Below, in pieces: positions 1 to 7,845 of a stretch of 48,163 nt of DNA. The notes under the pieces are model-generated. The model was not told the origin of the DNA. It ran no database searches and was given only the letters and a program-made list of their open reading frames with translations. The DNA is from Rhodospirillales bacterium. GTDB lineage: Bacteria > Pseudomonadota > Alphaproteobacteria > Acetobacterales > Acetobacteraceae. Position 1 is the first letter of the stretch. Each line of letters opens with the position of its first letter. The DNA lies in NCBI GenBank assembly GCA_017304945.1, contig JAFKLG010000109.1, forward strand, positions 1 through 48,163, read 5' to 3'. The translations under genes were made by a program, and so were the position numbers.

Positions 1-719
1 CCCCCATGGCCGCGCACCGTGCGCTCTATACGCTGACGCTGGCGAGCAGCCGCGGCGGCGACGTGGTGGCCGCCCGCGGCACCATGGCCTACGAGGTGGT
101 CGACGCCTGCGACGGCTGGGCCACCCGGCAGCGGCTCGACATGACGATCACCAATGCCGATGGCCAGGACATCCAGATGACGTCCGACTACGCCACCTGG
201 GAGTCGAAGGACGGCACGAAGTTCCGCTTCCACATGAAGCAGATGACGGATACCGCCGTCACCACCCAGACCGACGGCGAGGCCTCGCTGGAACGGCCCG
301 GCGGGCCCGGCGAGGCGCGTTACACCGCGCCGCGGGAGCAGACCAAGGCGCTGCCCGCCGGCACGCTGTTCCCGATGATCCACACGGAAACCATCCTGGC
401 CGGCGCGCGGGACGGCAAGAAGTTCCTGGCCCTGCCGCTGTTCGACGGCACCGACGACAACGGCGCGCAGGACAGTTCGGTCGTCATCCTGGATTGGAAG
501 CCGCCCGCCCAGGCGAAATTCCCGATGCTGTCGCCGCTGCCCAGCACACGGGTGCGGCTGGCCTTCTTCGACCGCGAGGGCGGCAACGGAACGCCGACCT
601 ACGAAGTCGGCATGCGCTACTGGGACAACGGCGTCGCCGACGACCTGCAGATGGATTTCGGCGACTTCGTGATGAACGGGAAGATGACGGAGCTGGCGCC
701 GCAGCCGAAGCGCTGCTGA
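1..719 (+). CDS. EipB-like (DUF1849) cell-envelope protein, 5' end outside the window
   Basis: This is the 3' part of an EipB-family (DUF1849) periplasmic protein. In Brucella, EipB is a beta-spiral envelope-integrity protein held by a conserved disulfide. Visible here are the family-like opening HRALYTLTLASS, the segment VVDACDGWATRQRL with one conserved-type cysteine, and a terminal KRC with the second, which fits the known disulfide pair. The reading frame is open to the window edge and no signal peptide is present, so the true start and leader lie upstream; the ATG at 6 is probably internal. The gene ends 10 bp before the convergent LysR gene. Family assignment is fairly secure; the exact role in this organism is inferred. 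Confidence 0.8.
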   Translation, partial: PMAAHRALYTLTLASSRGGDVVAARGTMAYEVVDACDGWATRQRLDMTITNADGQDIQMTSDYATWESKDGTKFRFHMKQMTDTAVTTQTDGEASLERPGGPGEARYTAPREQTKALPAGTLFPMIHTETILAGARDGKKFLALPLFDGTDDNGAQDSSVVILDWKPPAQAKFPMLSPLPSTRVRLAFFDREGGNGTPTYEVGMRYWDNGVADDLQMDFGDFVMNGKMTELAPQPKRC

Positions 720-729
720 CCCCCTTACC

Positions 730-1587
730 TCAACTCCGCTGCAGCCGGTCGCCGCTCGCCAGGATGGTCTGCGCCAGCGCGGCGGCCGGGCCGCGCAGCC
801 CCTGCCGTGCCCCCTGCACCACGAAGGCGACCTCCCCCACGTCGGGCAGCCGCATCGTCGCGGGCATCTCCTGCAGCCCGTCCGGGATCAGCCCGCGGGC
901 ATGCACGGTGACGCCCAGGCCCGCGAGGGCGGCGGCACGCAGGCCGGAGAGGCTGCGTGAGGTGCAGGTGATGCGCCAGGCACGCCCCTCCCGCTCCAGG
1001 GCCTCCAGCGCCGAACTCCGGGTGATGCTGGGCGCCGGATAAAGAATCAGCGGCAAGGGCTGCGCCGGGTCGATCCAGGTGCCGGCCGCGCCGATCCAGG
1101 CGAGCCGGTCCCGCCACACGATCTGCCCGCGCTCATCGCCGGCGCGGCGCTTGGCGAGCAGCAGGTCCAGCTCCCCCGCATCCAGCCGGTCATACAGCAC
1201 CGCGCTGACGCCCACGGTGAGCTCCAGCTCCACCCCCGAATGCTCCCGCATGAAGTCGCGCAGCAGCTCCGGCAGGCGGGTGGCGACGAAATCCTCCGAC
1301 GTGCCGAAGCGGAGCCGGCCCCGGAGCTGTGAGCCGGCAAACCAGCGCCGCGCACGCTCGTTCGCCTCCAGGATGGACTGCGCGAAGCCGGTCATCGCCT
1401 CCCCGTCCGGGGTCAGCGCGACCGAATGCGTGTCGCGCACGAACAGCCGGCGACCCGCCGCGTCCTCGAGCTTCCGGACATGCTGGCTGACCGTGGACTG
1501 CTGCAGGCCGAGCCGCCGCGCGGCTTCGGTGAAGTTCCGGGCCTGGGCGACCGCCAGGAAGCTTTGCAGGTGCGTGGGGTCGAGCAT
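730..1587 (-). CDS. LysR-family transcriptional regulator
   Basis: A LysR-type regulator of 285 residues, the usual size. The N-terminal winged helix-turn-helix is clear: LQSFLAVAQARNFTEAARRL followed by GLQQSTVSQHVRKLE. The rest is the effector-binding domain. I chose the ATG at 1587, which gives the family-typical start MLDPTHLQSF; a GTG four codons upstream (1599) is an alternative. It is transcribed divergently from the transporter gene at 1690, the classic arrangement in which a LysR protein controls the neighbouring gene and itself. The inducer is not predictable; control of the transporter is inferred from the layout only. Confidence 0.9.
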   Translation of the reverse strand: MLDPTHLQSFLAVAQARNFTEAARRLGLQQSTVSQHVRKLEDAAGRRLFVRDTHSVALTPDGEAMTGFAQSILEANERARRWFAGSQLRGRLRFGTSEDFVATRLPELLRDFMREHSGVELELTVGVSAVLYDRLDAGELDLLLAKRRAGDERGQIVWRDRLAWIGAAGTWIDPAQPLPLILYPAPSITRSSALEALEREGRAWRITCTSRSLSGLRAAALAGLGVTVHARGLIPDGLQEMPATMRLPDVGEVAFVVQGARQGLRGPAAALAQTILASGDRLQRS

Positions 1588-1689
1588 GGCGGTTATCACG
1601 TATCATGATGACATTAAGATCGGCAAGCGAGGTTCCCTATCAACCACGCGCGTCCCATCCTTGGTCGCAGCACGCAAGGGAGCCGGTGC
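1588..1689. promoter_or_regulatory. Divergent LysR/transporter promoter region
   Basis: This 102-bp divergent intergenic stretch is less GC-rich than its surroundings and holds an 8-bp palindrome, ATCATGAT, at 1602-1609 just upstream of the LysR gene. LysR proteins usually bind such divergent regions, so this is a candidate site. A Shine-Dalgarno AAGGGAG at 1676-1682 precedes the transporter ATG. No convincing -35/-10 pair was identified. Confidence 0.4.
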
Positions 1690-2703
1690 ATGTCGTTGAA
1701 GACGGTGTTCGCGCGATCGCCGATCGACCCGTACGTCGCGTCCATCGTGGGGATGGTCGTCTTGGCGTCGGTGCTGCCGGTCCGCGGCCAGAGCGCGGCG
1801 GCGGCCGGGATCGCGACCAACATCGCCATCGCGCTGCTGTTCTTCCTGCATGGCGCAAAGCTGTCGACCAGCGCCGCGCTGAAAGGCGCCCGTCACTGGC
1901 GGCTGCACCTCACGGTGCTCGCCAGCACCTTTCTGCTGTTTCCCGCCCTCGCCCTCGCCGGCCGCGCCTTGCTGCCGAACGTGCTGACGCCCACGCTCTG
2001 GGCGGGCGTGGTGCTGCTCGCGATCCTGCCCTCCACCGTGCAGTCGTCCATCGCCTTCACCTCGATCGCGCGCGGCAACGTCTCCGCCGCGATCTGCGCC
2101 GCCACCGCCTCCAACCTGCTCGGCATGGTGCTGACGCCGCTGTTCGCGGGTTTCCTGTTGAGCGCACATGGCGGGTTCTCCACCCATGCGCTGATCGACA
2201 TCATGCTGCAGTTGCTGCTGCCCTTCGTGGCCGGCCAGCTCGCTCGCCCCTGGATCGGTGAATGGGTCGGGCGCCACAAGAGCCTGCTCGGCCTGGTGGA
2301 TCGCGGCTCCATCCTGCTGGTCGTCTATGTCGCGTTCAGCGAAGGCGTGACGCACGGGATCTGGCACCAGTTGGGGCTGGTGCAGCTGGGCGAGCTGCTC
2401 GCCGTCGACGCCGCGCTGCTGACGATCGTGCTGGTCCTGACCACGGTCGGCAGCCGGGTGCTGGGGTTCTCCCGCGCCGACGAGATCACCATCGTGTTCT
2501 GCGGCTCGAAGAAGAGCCTCGCGAGCGGTCTGCCGATGGCGACCGTGCTGCTCACCGGGGCCGATGTCGGGCTGCTGGTCCTGCCGCTGATGCTGTTCCA
2601 CCAGATCCAGCTCATGGCCTGCGCCACGCTGGCCCGGCGCTACGGCGCGCAGCCGCTGCCGGAGGCCACCACCCCGGCCCTGGCGGCCGCGGCGGGGGAC
2701 TGA
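1690..2703 (+). CDS. Bile acid:sodium symporter (BASS/SLC10) family transporter, YfeH-like
   Basis: A 337-residue polytopic inner-membrane protein of the SLC10/BASS superfamily, closest in pattern to the YfeH/SLC10A7-like branch. About ten hydrophobic segments are readable, among them IATNIAIALLFFLHGAKLS near residues 40-60, a family-typical segment, and VVLLAILPSTVQSSIAFTSI near 110-130. The late motif IVFCGSKKSLASGLPMATVL is typical of the YfeH group. The ATG at 1690 is supported by AAGGGAG eight bases upstream. The substrate cannot be read from sequence; members carry organic anions with sodium, and the YfeH branch is poorly characterised. The divergent LysR gene is the likely regulator. 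Confidence 0.88.
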   Translation: MSLKTVFARSPIDPYVASIVGMVVLASVLPVRGQSAAAAGIATNIAIALLFFLHGAKLSTSAALKGARHWRLHLTVLASTFLLFPALALAGRALLPNVLTPTLWAGVVLLAILPSTVQSSIAFTSIARGNVSAAICAATASNLLGMVLTPLFAGFLLSAHGGFSTHALIDIMLQLLLPFVAGQLARPWIGEWVGRHKSLLGLVDRGSILLVVYVAFSEGVTHGIWHQLGLVQLGELLAVDAALLTIVLVLTTVGSRVLGFSRADEITIVFCGSKKSLASGLPMATVLLTGADVGLLVLPLMLFHQIQLMACATLARRYGAQPLPEATTPALAAAAGD

Positions 2704-2734
2704 TCCCGCCGGCCCGCGGCGCGTCGGGACGGGC

Positions 2735-3571
2735 CTATTTCAGGCCGAAGCCCAGCCGCGTCAGCGCCTCCCGCATGCGGTCGCGCCCGTGCAACGAGTC
2801 CTTGTCGGCGAGCCGCGCCATGGCCTGGGCGGTCCAGTCCTGCTCCTTCATGCCCTGTTCCCGCATGAAGTCCCGCGCAACGCCGTTGTAGCGCTCGAGC
2901 GCGGCGCGCTTGGGCAGCGGGTCGTACTGCTCCCGATGCAGCACGACCTCCTGCGGCAGGCGCGGCTTGATCCCGGTTTCCCGCGCCGGATCGGGCCAGC
3001 CGATCGCCATCCCGAACACCCCGAAGACGTTGGGCGGCAACGCTAGTTCGGCCGCAACCTCTTCCGGGTGGTTGCGCATGGCGCCGACATAGACGCCGCC
3101 GAGGCCGATCGACTCGGCGGCCACCAGCGCATTCTGTGCCGCCAGCGCGGCGTCGACCACGCCGAGGATGAAGGCCTCCAGATACTGCGCGCCCTCCACC
3201 TGGCTCTGCCGGTCGGCGGCGATCCCGCCCAGCCGCGCCAGGTCGGCGAGCCACACCAGCAGCAGCGGCGCCTCGCGGATGAATTGCTGCCGCCCGGCCA
3301 ATTCCGCCAGCCGCGACTTGCGCGCCGGCTCCTGCACCGCGACCACGCTCCAGACCTGCAGGTTGGAGGAGGTGGAGGCCGACTGCGCCGCGGCCACCAG
3401 CAGCTCGAGCGTGCCCTCAGGCAGCGGGTCCGGTCGGAAGCCGCGCACCGACCGATGCTGCAGGATGGTCTCGAGCACCGCGTTCCAGGCCGGCGGGGCG
3501 GGGAGCGAAGGATCTCGGTTGCGACGGCCCAGCAGATCCTGGGCCGCAGAGTCGGCGGTTGCTGTCGACAC
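2735..3571 (-). CDS. NfsA-like FMN-dependent nitroreductase / NADPH oxidoreductase
   Basis: A 278-residue flavin oxidoreductase of the nitroreductase superfamily, NfsA/FRP type. Diagnostic pieces are the FMN-binding start HRSVRGFRPDPLPEGTLELL, the segment SASTSSNLQVWSVVAV, the GLGGVYVGAMRNHPEEVAAE region, the FGVFGMAIGWP strand and IKPRLPQEVVLHREQYD near the C-terminus. Members reduce nitro compounds or flavins with NADPH in the cytoplasm. The GTG start at 3571 is preceded by GGAG at suitable spacing. It lies back to back with the glutamate dehydrogenase gene, 67 bp apart. The physiological substrate is not predictable. Confidence 0.9.
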   Translation of the reverse strand: MSTATADSAAQDLLGRRNRDPSLPAPPAWNAVLETILQHRSVRGFRPDPLPEGTLELLVAAAQSASTSSNLQVWSVVAVQEPARKSRLAELAGRQQFIREAPLLLVWLADLARLGGIAADRQSQVEGAQYLEAFILGVVDAALAAQNALVAAESIGLGGVYVGAMRNHPEEVAAELALPPNVFGVFGMAIGWPDPARETGIKPRLPQEVVLHREQYDPLPKRAALERYNGVARDFMREQGMKEQDWTAQAMARLADKDSLHGRDRMREALTRLGFGLK

Positions 3572-3638
3572 GGTTCGCTCCAGGCTGCACGGTGCGGATC
3601 ATTCCCCACCCGCCGGAACTCGGCAAGGAGACCGCCGC

Positions 3639-4898
3639 ATGACCATCTACACCGGCCCCGTCTTCGACATGGCGCGGGCGCAGTTCCAGGTGATCGCGGA
3701 CTACCTGGAGATCGCCCAGGATGAGCGCGACCGGCTGCTCTATCCGAAGCGGGCGGTCGCGGTGTCCTGCCCAATTCACCGGGACGACGGCACGACGGCG
3801 GTGTTCCAGGGGTATCGCGTGCAGCACCACCTCACGCTGGGACCGACCAAGGGCGGCACGCGCTTCGCGCCGAGCGTGGATATCGGGGAGGTGGCGGCGC
3901 TCGCCGTGTGGATGAGCTGGAAATGCGCGCTGACCGGCCTGCCCTATGGCGGTGCGAAGGGCGGCATCACCGTCGACCCGCACGCGCTCTCGCGCCACGA
4001 GCTCGAGAACCTCTCGCGCCGCTACATGCAGGAGATGATCCCCTTCGTCGGTCCGCACACCGACGTCATGGCGCCCGACATGGGCACCAACGAGCAGGTC
4101 ATGGCGTGGTTCATGGACACCTACTCGATGTACCAGGGCCGCACGGTGACGGAGATCGTGACCGGCAAGCCGGTCTCCAACGGCGGCACCGAGGGGCGGC
4201 GGGAAGCGACCGGCCGCGGCGTCGGCTTCCTGACGGAGCGCGCCTGCGAACGCATCGGTCTGGAGACCGCGGGGGCGACGGCGATCGTGCAGGGCTTCGG
4301 CAATGTCGGCAGCGTCGCCGCGCAGTCGCTGGCCGAACGTGGGATGAAGATCGTGGGCGTGAGCGACCACACCGCCTGCTACTACGACCCGCGCGGCTTG
4401 GACATCGCGGCGCTGACCCGGCATGCGGCGACGCATGGCGCGCTGCGCGGCTTCGCCAACGAGATCGCCTTCGATCCGCGCGAGCTGCTGATGCAGCCTT
4501 GCGACGTGCTGGTCCCGGCGGCGACCGAACGGGTGATCGACGCCGCGGTGGCGGCGAAGCTGCGCTGCCGCATCCTGGCGGAAGGAGCGAACGGCCCGAC
4601 CACCCCCGACGCCGACCTCGTGCTCGACCAGCGGCGGGGCGAGGTGTTCGTCATCCCCGACATCCTGTGCAACGCGGGCGGCGTGGTGGTCAGCTACTTC
4701 GAATGGGTGCAGGACCTGCAGCAGTTCTTCTGGGACGAGGCCGAGGTCATGAGCAAGCTCTACCACGTGCTGCAGAAGGCGTTCGCGCAGGTGATGGCGC
4801 GGGCGGAGCGCGATGGGGTTTCCCACCGTACCGCGGCGATGGCGATCGGCGTGCAGAAGGTGCAGGACGCCAAGCAGACGCGCGGCCTGTTCCCCTGA
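3639..4898 (+). CDS. Glu/Leu/Phe/Val dehydrogenase (glutamate dehydrogenase)
   Basis: A 419-residue NAD(P)-dependent amino-acid dehydrogenase, the length of hexameric-type glutamate dehydrogenases. The dehydrogenase signature LPYGGAKGGITVDP holds the catalytic lysine (K107), and the Rossmann glycine motif is GFGNVG after ATAIVQ. The stretch VMAPDMGTNEQVMAWFMDTY is characteristic of this family. It interconverts glutamate and 2-oxoglutarate plus ammonium (a branched-chain substrate is possible), linking carbon and nitrogen metabolism. The ATG at 3639 has AAGGAG at 3625-3630, eight bases upstream; longer in-frame upstream extensions lack homology and run through the divergent nitroreductase gene. 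It appears to be a single-gene unit. Confidence 0.93.
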   Translation: MTIYTGPVFDMARAQFQVIADYLEIAQDERDRLLYPKRAVAVSCPIHRDDGTTAVFQGYRVQHHLTLGPTKGGTRFAPSVDIGEVAALAVWMSWKCALTGLPYGGAKGGITVDPHALSRHELENLSRRYMQEMIPFVGPHTDVMAPDMGTNEQVMAWFMDTYSMYQGRTVTEIVTGKPVSNGGTEGRREATGRGVGFLTERACERIGLETAGATAIVQGFGNVGSVAAQSLAERGMKIVGVSDHTACYYDPRGLDIAALTRHAATHGALRGFANEIAFDPRELLMQPCDVLVPAATERVIDAAVAAKLRCRILAEGANGPTTPDADLVLDQRRGEVFVIPDILCNAGGVVVSYFEWVQDLQQFFWDEAEVMSKLYHVLQKAFAQVMARAERDGVSHRTAAMAIGVQKVQDAKQTRGLFP

Positions 4899-4964
4899 TC
4901 CGGGCGCGTCCCGTCGGGGACAGGTGGCCGCACCCCCGGTGGAGAACGGACCGACGCCCCAGGG

Positions 4965-5579
4965 TCAGGACGGCGGATGACGCCGCTTGCTCGCGGCGCG
5001 GCCGACCGGGCTCGCGGGTCCCGCGGCCAGGTCGCTGAGCGGCTTCATCGCGCGCTCGAACGGGCCGCAGTTCCCGGTCGATGCAGAGAGGATGAGGGCG
5101 CCCTGGATCCGCGCGATCCAGTCCTCGGCGAACTGGCGCGCTTGCACCCGCGACAGGCCGCTTTCGGCCGCAAGGTCCGCCACTGCCTCCGTCCAGATCG
5201 CGAAGATCTCCTGTCCGAGCTTGCGGGCCTCGGGTCCGGCATCGGACAGCGACAGCCGTCCGAGCACGCAAGGGTTCTTGCCCCCGGCGTATAGCGCGTT
5301 GAAGGCCGCGATGATCTTGTCGACCCGCGTCTTCAACGGCTCCGGGGCGTGTGCGACGTCGGCGACCGCGCTCTGGATGAAGGCCTTGCCCTGCTCCAGC
5401 ACCACCTCGGCCATCTGCTCTTTCCCGCGGGGGAAGTGATGATACAGGCTCGATTTTCCGAGCCCGGTCACCCGCGACAGGTCGGCCAGGGAAGCGCCCT
5501 CATACCCGTGGTCGCGGAACGCGGCGAAGAGCCGGCTGACGATCTCCGCCTTTTCAGTCGCGTCCAGGGCCGCGGGCAT
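4965..5579 (-). CDS. TetR/AcrR-family transcriptional repressor
   Basis: A 204-residue TetR-family regulator. The N-terminal DNA-binding domain is complete: the first helices carry IVSRLFAAFRDHGYEGASLA, then DLSRVTGLGKSSLYHHFPRGKEQM, the recognition-helix region with the family-typical LYHHF. The C-terminal ligand domain (about residues 75-190) resembles the LmrA/YxaF-type group. The ATG at 5579 has GGAGAAG upstream. It is the last gene of a three-gene minus-strand set behind a CMD peroxidase and a hydrolase-CMD fusion. Dyads at 5601-5617 and 7758-7779 share the octamer GACCGTTC (on opposite strands), suggesting autoregulation and control of the module. The ligand is unknown. Confidence 0.9.
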   Translation of the reverse strand: MPAALDATEKAEIVSRLFAAFRDHGYEGASLADLSRVTGLGKSSLYHHFPRGKEQMAEVVLEQGKAFIQSAVADVAHAPEPLKTRVDKIIAAFNALYAGGKNPCVLGRLSLSDAGPEARKLGQEIFAIWTEAVADLAAESGLSRVQARQFAEDWIARIQGALILSASTGNCGPFERAMKPLSDLAAGPASPVGRAASKRRHPPS

Positions 5580-5600
5580 GAGGGCTTCTCCGAGTGTGGG

Positions 5601-5617
5601 GACCGTTCAGTACGGTC
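5601..5617. promoter_or_regulatory. Candidate TetR operator
   Basis: A perfect inverted repeat, GACCGT-TCAGT-ACGGTC, lies in the short gap between the hydrolase-CMD stop and the TetR start. It shares GACCGTTC with the opposite strand of the palindrome ahead of the CMD gene at 7758-7779. The likely role is autoregulation of the TetR gene; binding is inferred. Confidence 0.55.
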
Positions 5618-5620
5618 TCC

Positions 5621-7051
5621 TCACGCGGATGCAAAGCCGGAATCGAGGGTGGGCCGAGACAGGTGGGTCACCGTGTTGACCAGCGTCTTCGCACCCGCCG
5701 CGAGGGCGAGGGCGACCATGGCGCGACGATCGTAACCGACGGCGAGAAGCGCGTTCACGTCACTGTCGGAGGGCTGCGTCCGGTTCGCCGCGATGGCCGC
5801 GGTGAAGCGGCGCACCGCCTCGAGCTTCGGATCGGCGTACGGCTTGCCGTGACGGATCGCGTCGGCGACCTCGGGCGGCGCCCCGAGTTTCATCGCGAGG
5901 GTGGCGTGCACGGCCATGGCGTACTCGGCCCCGTTGACGTGGCTCGCCGCGCCGAGCGCCACCTGCTGTGCGATCGGATCGAGCGTGGTCTGGGCAAGGG
6001 CCTGCAGCATCTTCATGTAGACGTCCAGCACGGCTGGCTCCACGCCGAGCGCGTAGCCGAGATTGGGCACGAAGCCGAACGCCGCGCTCATGCCGGCCAC
6101 GAGCTCGCGGCCCTCTGGCGGCACGCCGTCCATGCCCAGCGCGCCGAACAGCGCGGTGCCCTGCCGGGCATCGAGCGTGCGGGCGAGGAAGCGACCGACG
6201 ATGCGGGCGACGTCGTCGAGACGGGTTTCCAGCGGGAAATGCCCCGCCTCGACGAGCACGATTTCGGCCGCCGGAATGTCGCGGCGAAACGCCTCGGCGC
6301 CGGCCGGCAGGAAGAACGGATCGTTCCTGCCCCAGACGGCGAGCAGCGGCGGCTGATGCTCCCGGAAGTATCGTTGGAAACGAGGATAGGCGGCGACATT
6401 GGTCCGGTAGTCGCCGAACAGGTCGAGCTGGATTTCGTCGTTGCCGGGACGATCGAGGAAATGCTGGTCGAGCGTGTAGCTCTCCGGCGCGATCCGCGTC
6501 AGGTCCGACTCGCCGTGCTGATACTGGAACTTCGTGGTGCCCTCCTGCAGGAAATCGCGCAGGGCGTCACGGTTCTCCGCGGTCGGGCTTTCCCAATAGG
6601 CGCGGATCGGGTTCCAGCCGTCGCTCAGCCCTTCCTCATACGCATTGCCATTCTGGGAGATGAGCGCCGAGATGCGTTCCGGTCGGGCGACGGCCAGGCG
6701 GAAGCCGACCGGTGCGCCGTAGTCGAAGACATAGAGCGCGTAACGGGTCAGCCCGAGTGCGTTGGTGAAGTCCTCGACGACCTCGGCCAGATGGTCGAAG
6801 CTGTAGCCGAAGGATTTCGGTTCCGGCGCATCCGAGAAGCCGAAGCCCGGCAGATCGGGGGCGATGACGCGGTACTTGCCGGAGAGCCGCTCGATCAGGC
6901 CGCGATACTGATGGCTGGAACTCGGGAAGCCGTGCAGCAGCAGGACGACGGGCGCGTCCGCGTCGCCGGCTTCGCGGTAGAAGATGTCGAGCGGCGCATG
7001 GCTGCGGCGATCCTCGACGGTGATCGTCTGATAGGTGGTGGGTACGGACAT
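5621..7051 (-). CDS. Alpha/beta hydrolase fused to a cysteine-less CMD (AhpD-like) domain
   Basis: A two-domain protein of 476 residues. Residues 1-295 form an alpha/beta hydrolase like haloalkane dehalogenases and epoxide hydrolases: oxyanion motif HGFP at 40-43, nucleophile Asp110 in VFDYGAP where serine hydrolases have GxSxG, acid D244 in GRNDPFF and base H271 in EAGHFP. Residues 300-476 resemble a carboxymuconolactone-decarboxylase/AhpD fold, but at 373-382 the motif reads NGAEYAMAVH, so both cysteines of the usual CxxC are alanine. The start at 7051 has GAGGAG at 7058-7063; a GTG at 7090 is a poorer option. It follows the CMD peroxidase gene and precedes the TetR gene. Likely epoxide or organohalide hydrolysis; substrate unknown. 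Confidence 0.85.
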   Translation of the reverse strand: MSVPTTYQTITVEDRRSHAPLDIFYREAGDADAPVVLLLHGFPSSSHQYRGLIERLSGKYRVIAPDLPGFGFSDAPEPKSFGYSFDHLAEVVEDFTNALGLTRYALYVFDYGAPVGFRLAVARPERISALISQNGNAYEEGLSDGWNPIRAYWESPTAENRDALRDFLQEGTTKFQYQHGESDLTRIAPESYTLDQHFLDRPGNDEIQLDLFGDYRTNVAAYPRFQRYFREHQPPLLAVWGRNDPFFLPAGAEAFRRDIPAAEIVLVEAGHFPLETRLDDVARIVGRFLARTLDARQGTALFGALGMDGVPPEGRELVAGMSAAFGFVPNLGYALGVEPAVLDVYMKMLQALAQTTLDPIAQQVALGAASHVNGAEYAMAVHATLAMKLGAPPEVADAIRHGKPYADPKLEAVRRFTAAIAANRTQPSDSDVNALLAVGYDRRAMVALALAAGAKTLVNTVTHLSRPTLDSGFASA

Positions 7052-7138
7052 CGGAAACTCCTCGGCATCCGGGCGGCACGTGGAGTCCACCCGGGTTTGC
7101 CTGCTGCTGGATCGTGGTGTCGGGATGGCGCGCCGCGC

Positions 7139-7702
7139 TCAGGCGGCGGCCTTTTCGTCGTACCGGGTCTTCAGCGGCGGGAAGCTCGCGTCGATGTCCG
7201 TGTCGAAGGTGTTGTTGAAGAGATTGGTGATGAAGCCCAAGCCGACCTCGGCAACGATGTCGACGATCTGCGCGTCGCTGAACCCTGCGGCGCGCACCGC
7301 CTCGACGTCGGCCGTCGCGACGTGGCCCCGCGAGCGGGCGACCTTGTAGGCGAACTGCAGGGCGGCGTCGGCCTTGGGGTCGGTCGAGTGGCCGGTGCGG
7401 TTCAGCGCCATGTCCTCCGTGGTGAGGCCGTTCAGCTTGCCGCCGAGATGGGTGTGGGCGGACAGGCAGTAGTCGCAGCCGTTCACTTCGGCGGTCATGA
7501 CTTGGATGCGTTCACGGGTCTGGTGGCCGAGGCTCTTGCCGAGTGTCGCATGCATGTCGGTGAGCGCCTTCAGCGCGTCCGGCGACTGCGAGATCAGCGC
7601 GAAGAGGTTCGGCACCATGCCGAGCGCCTTCACGTAGTTCTGCAGGATCGGCTGCGATTTCGCGGGGGCCTGGTCGATGGTGGGGATGGCGAGGCGGGCC
7701 AT
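7139..7702 (-). CDS. AhpD/CMD-family alkylhydroperoxidase-like protein
   Basis: A 187-residue carboxymuconolactone-decarboxylase-like protein with an intact peroxidase-type site: VNGCDYCLSAH gives C76, C79 and H83. Such proteins are helical, often trimeric or hexameric, and use the CxxC pair for thiol-dependent peroxide reduction. The ATG at 7702 is supported by AGGAG just upstream; an upstream in-frame ATG at 7747 would add residues with no homology and leave no room for the promoter. It is the first gene of the set that continues with the hydrolase-CMD fusion and the TetR gene. A peroxide or electrophile detoxification role is inferred. Confidence 0.9.
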   Translation of the reverse strand: MARLAIPTIDQAPAKSQPILQNYVKALGMVPNLFALISQSPDALKALTDMHATLGKSLGHQTRERIQVMTAEVNGCDYCLSAHTHLGGKLNGLTTEDMALNRTGHSTDPKADAALQFAYKVARSRGHVATADVEAVRAAGFSDAQIVDIVAEVGLGFITNLFNNTFDTDIDASFPPLKTRYDEKAAA

Positions 7703-7756
7703 GATGTCTCTCCTGGGACCGGGGTGAGACGCAGCGGCGTGCTGCATCTGCCATCC

Positions 7757-7785
7757 TTGTACCGAACGGTCGGTACAACTTCAAG
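7757..7785 (-). promoter_or_regulatory. Promoter with embedded TetR-type operator ahead of the CMD module
   Basis: Read on the minus strand, a -35-like TTGAAG (7780-7785) and a -10-like TACAAG (7757-7762) are separated by exactly 17 bp. The spacer and the -10 are covered by a perfect palindrome at 7758-7779 with 9-bp arms (TTGTACCGA and TCGGTACAA) around ACGG. A repressor bound here would block polymerase. The likely binder is the TetR protein encoded at the end of the module. Confidence 0.65.
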
Positions 7786-7810
7786 CCCCTTCTTCTCCCC
7801 GCTCGGCCTG

Positions 7811-7832
7811 GGGGAGGGCGACTGCCCTCCCC
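7811..7832 (-). terminator. Hairpin terminator candidate after the binding-protein gene
   Basis: A perfect 9-bp inverted repeat, GGGGAGGGC-GACT-GCCCTCCCC, sits 13 bp beyond the stop of the binding-protein gene (7846) and before the CMD promoter. It lacks a clear T tract, so it may be a structure that ends or stabilises the upstream transcript rather than a textbook intrinsic terminator. Confidence 0.5.
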
Positions 7833-7845
7833 GCCGATCGGCCGC

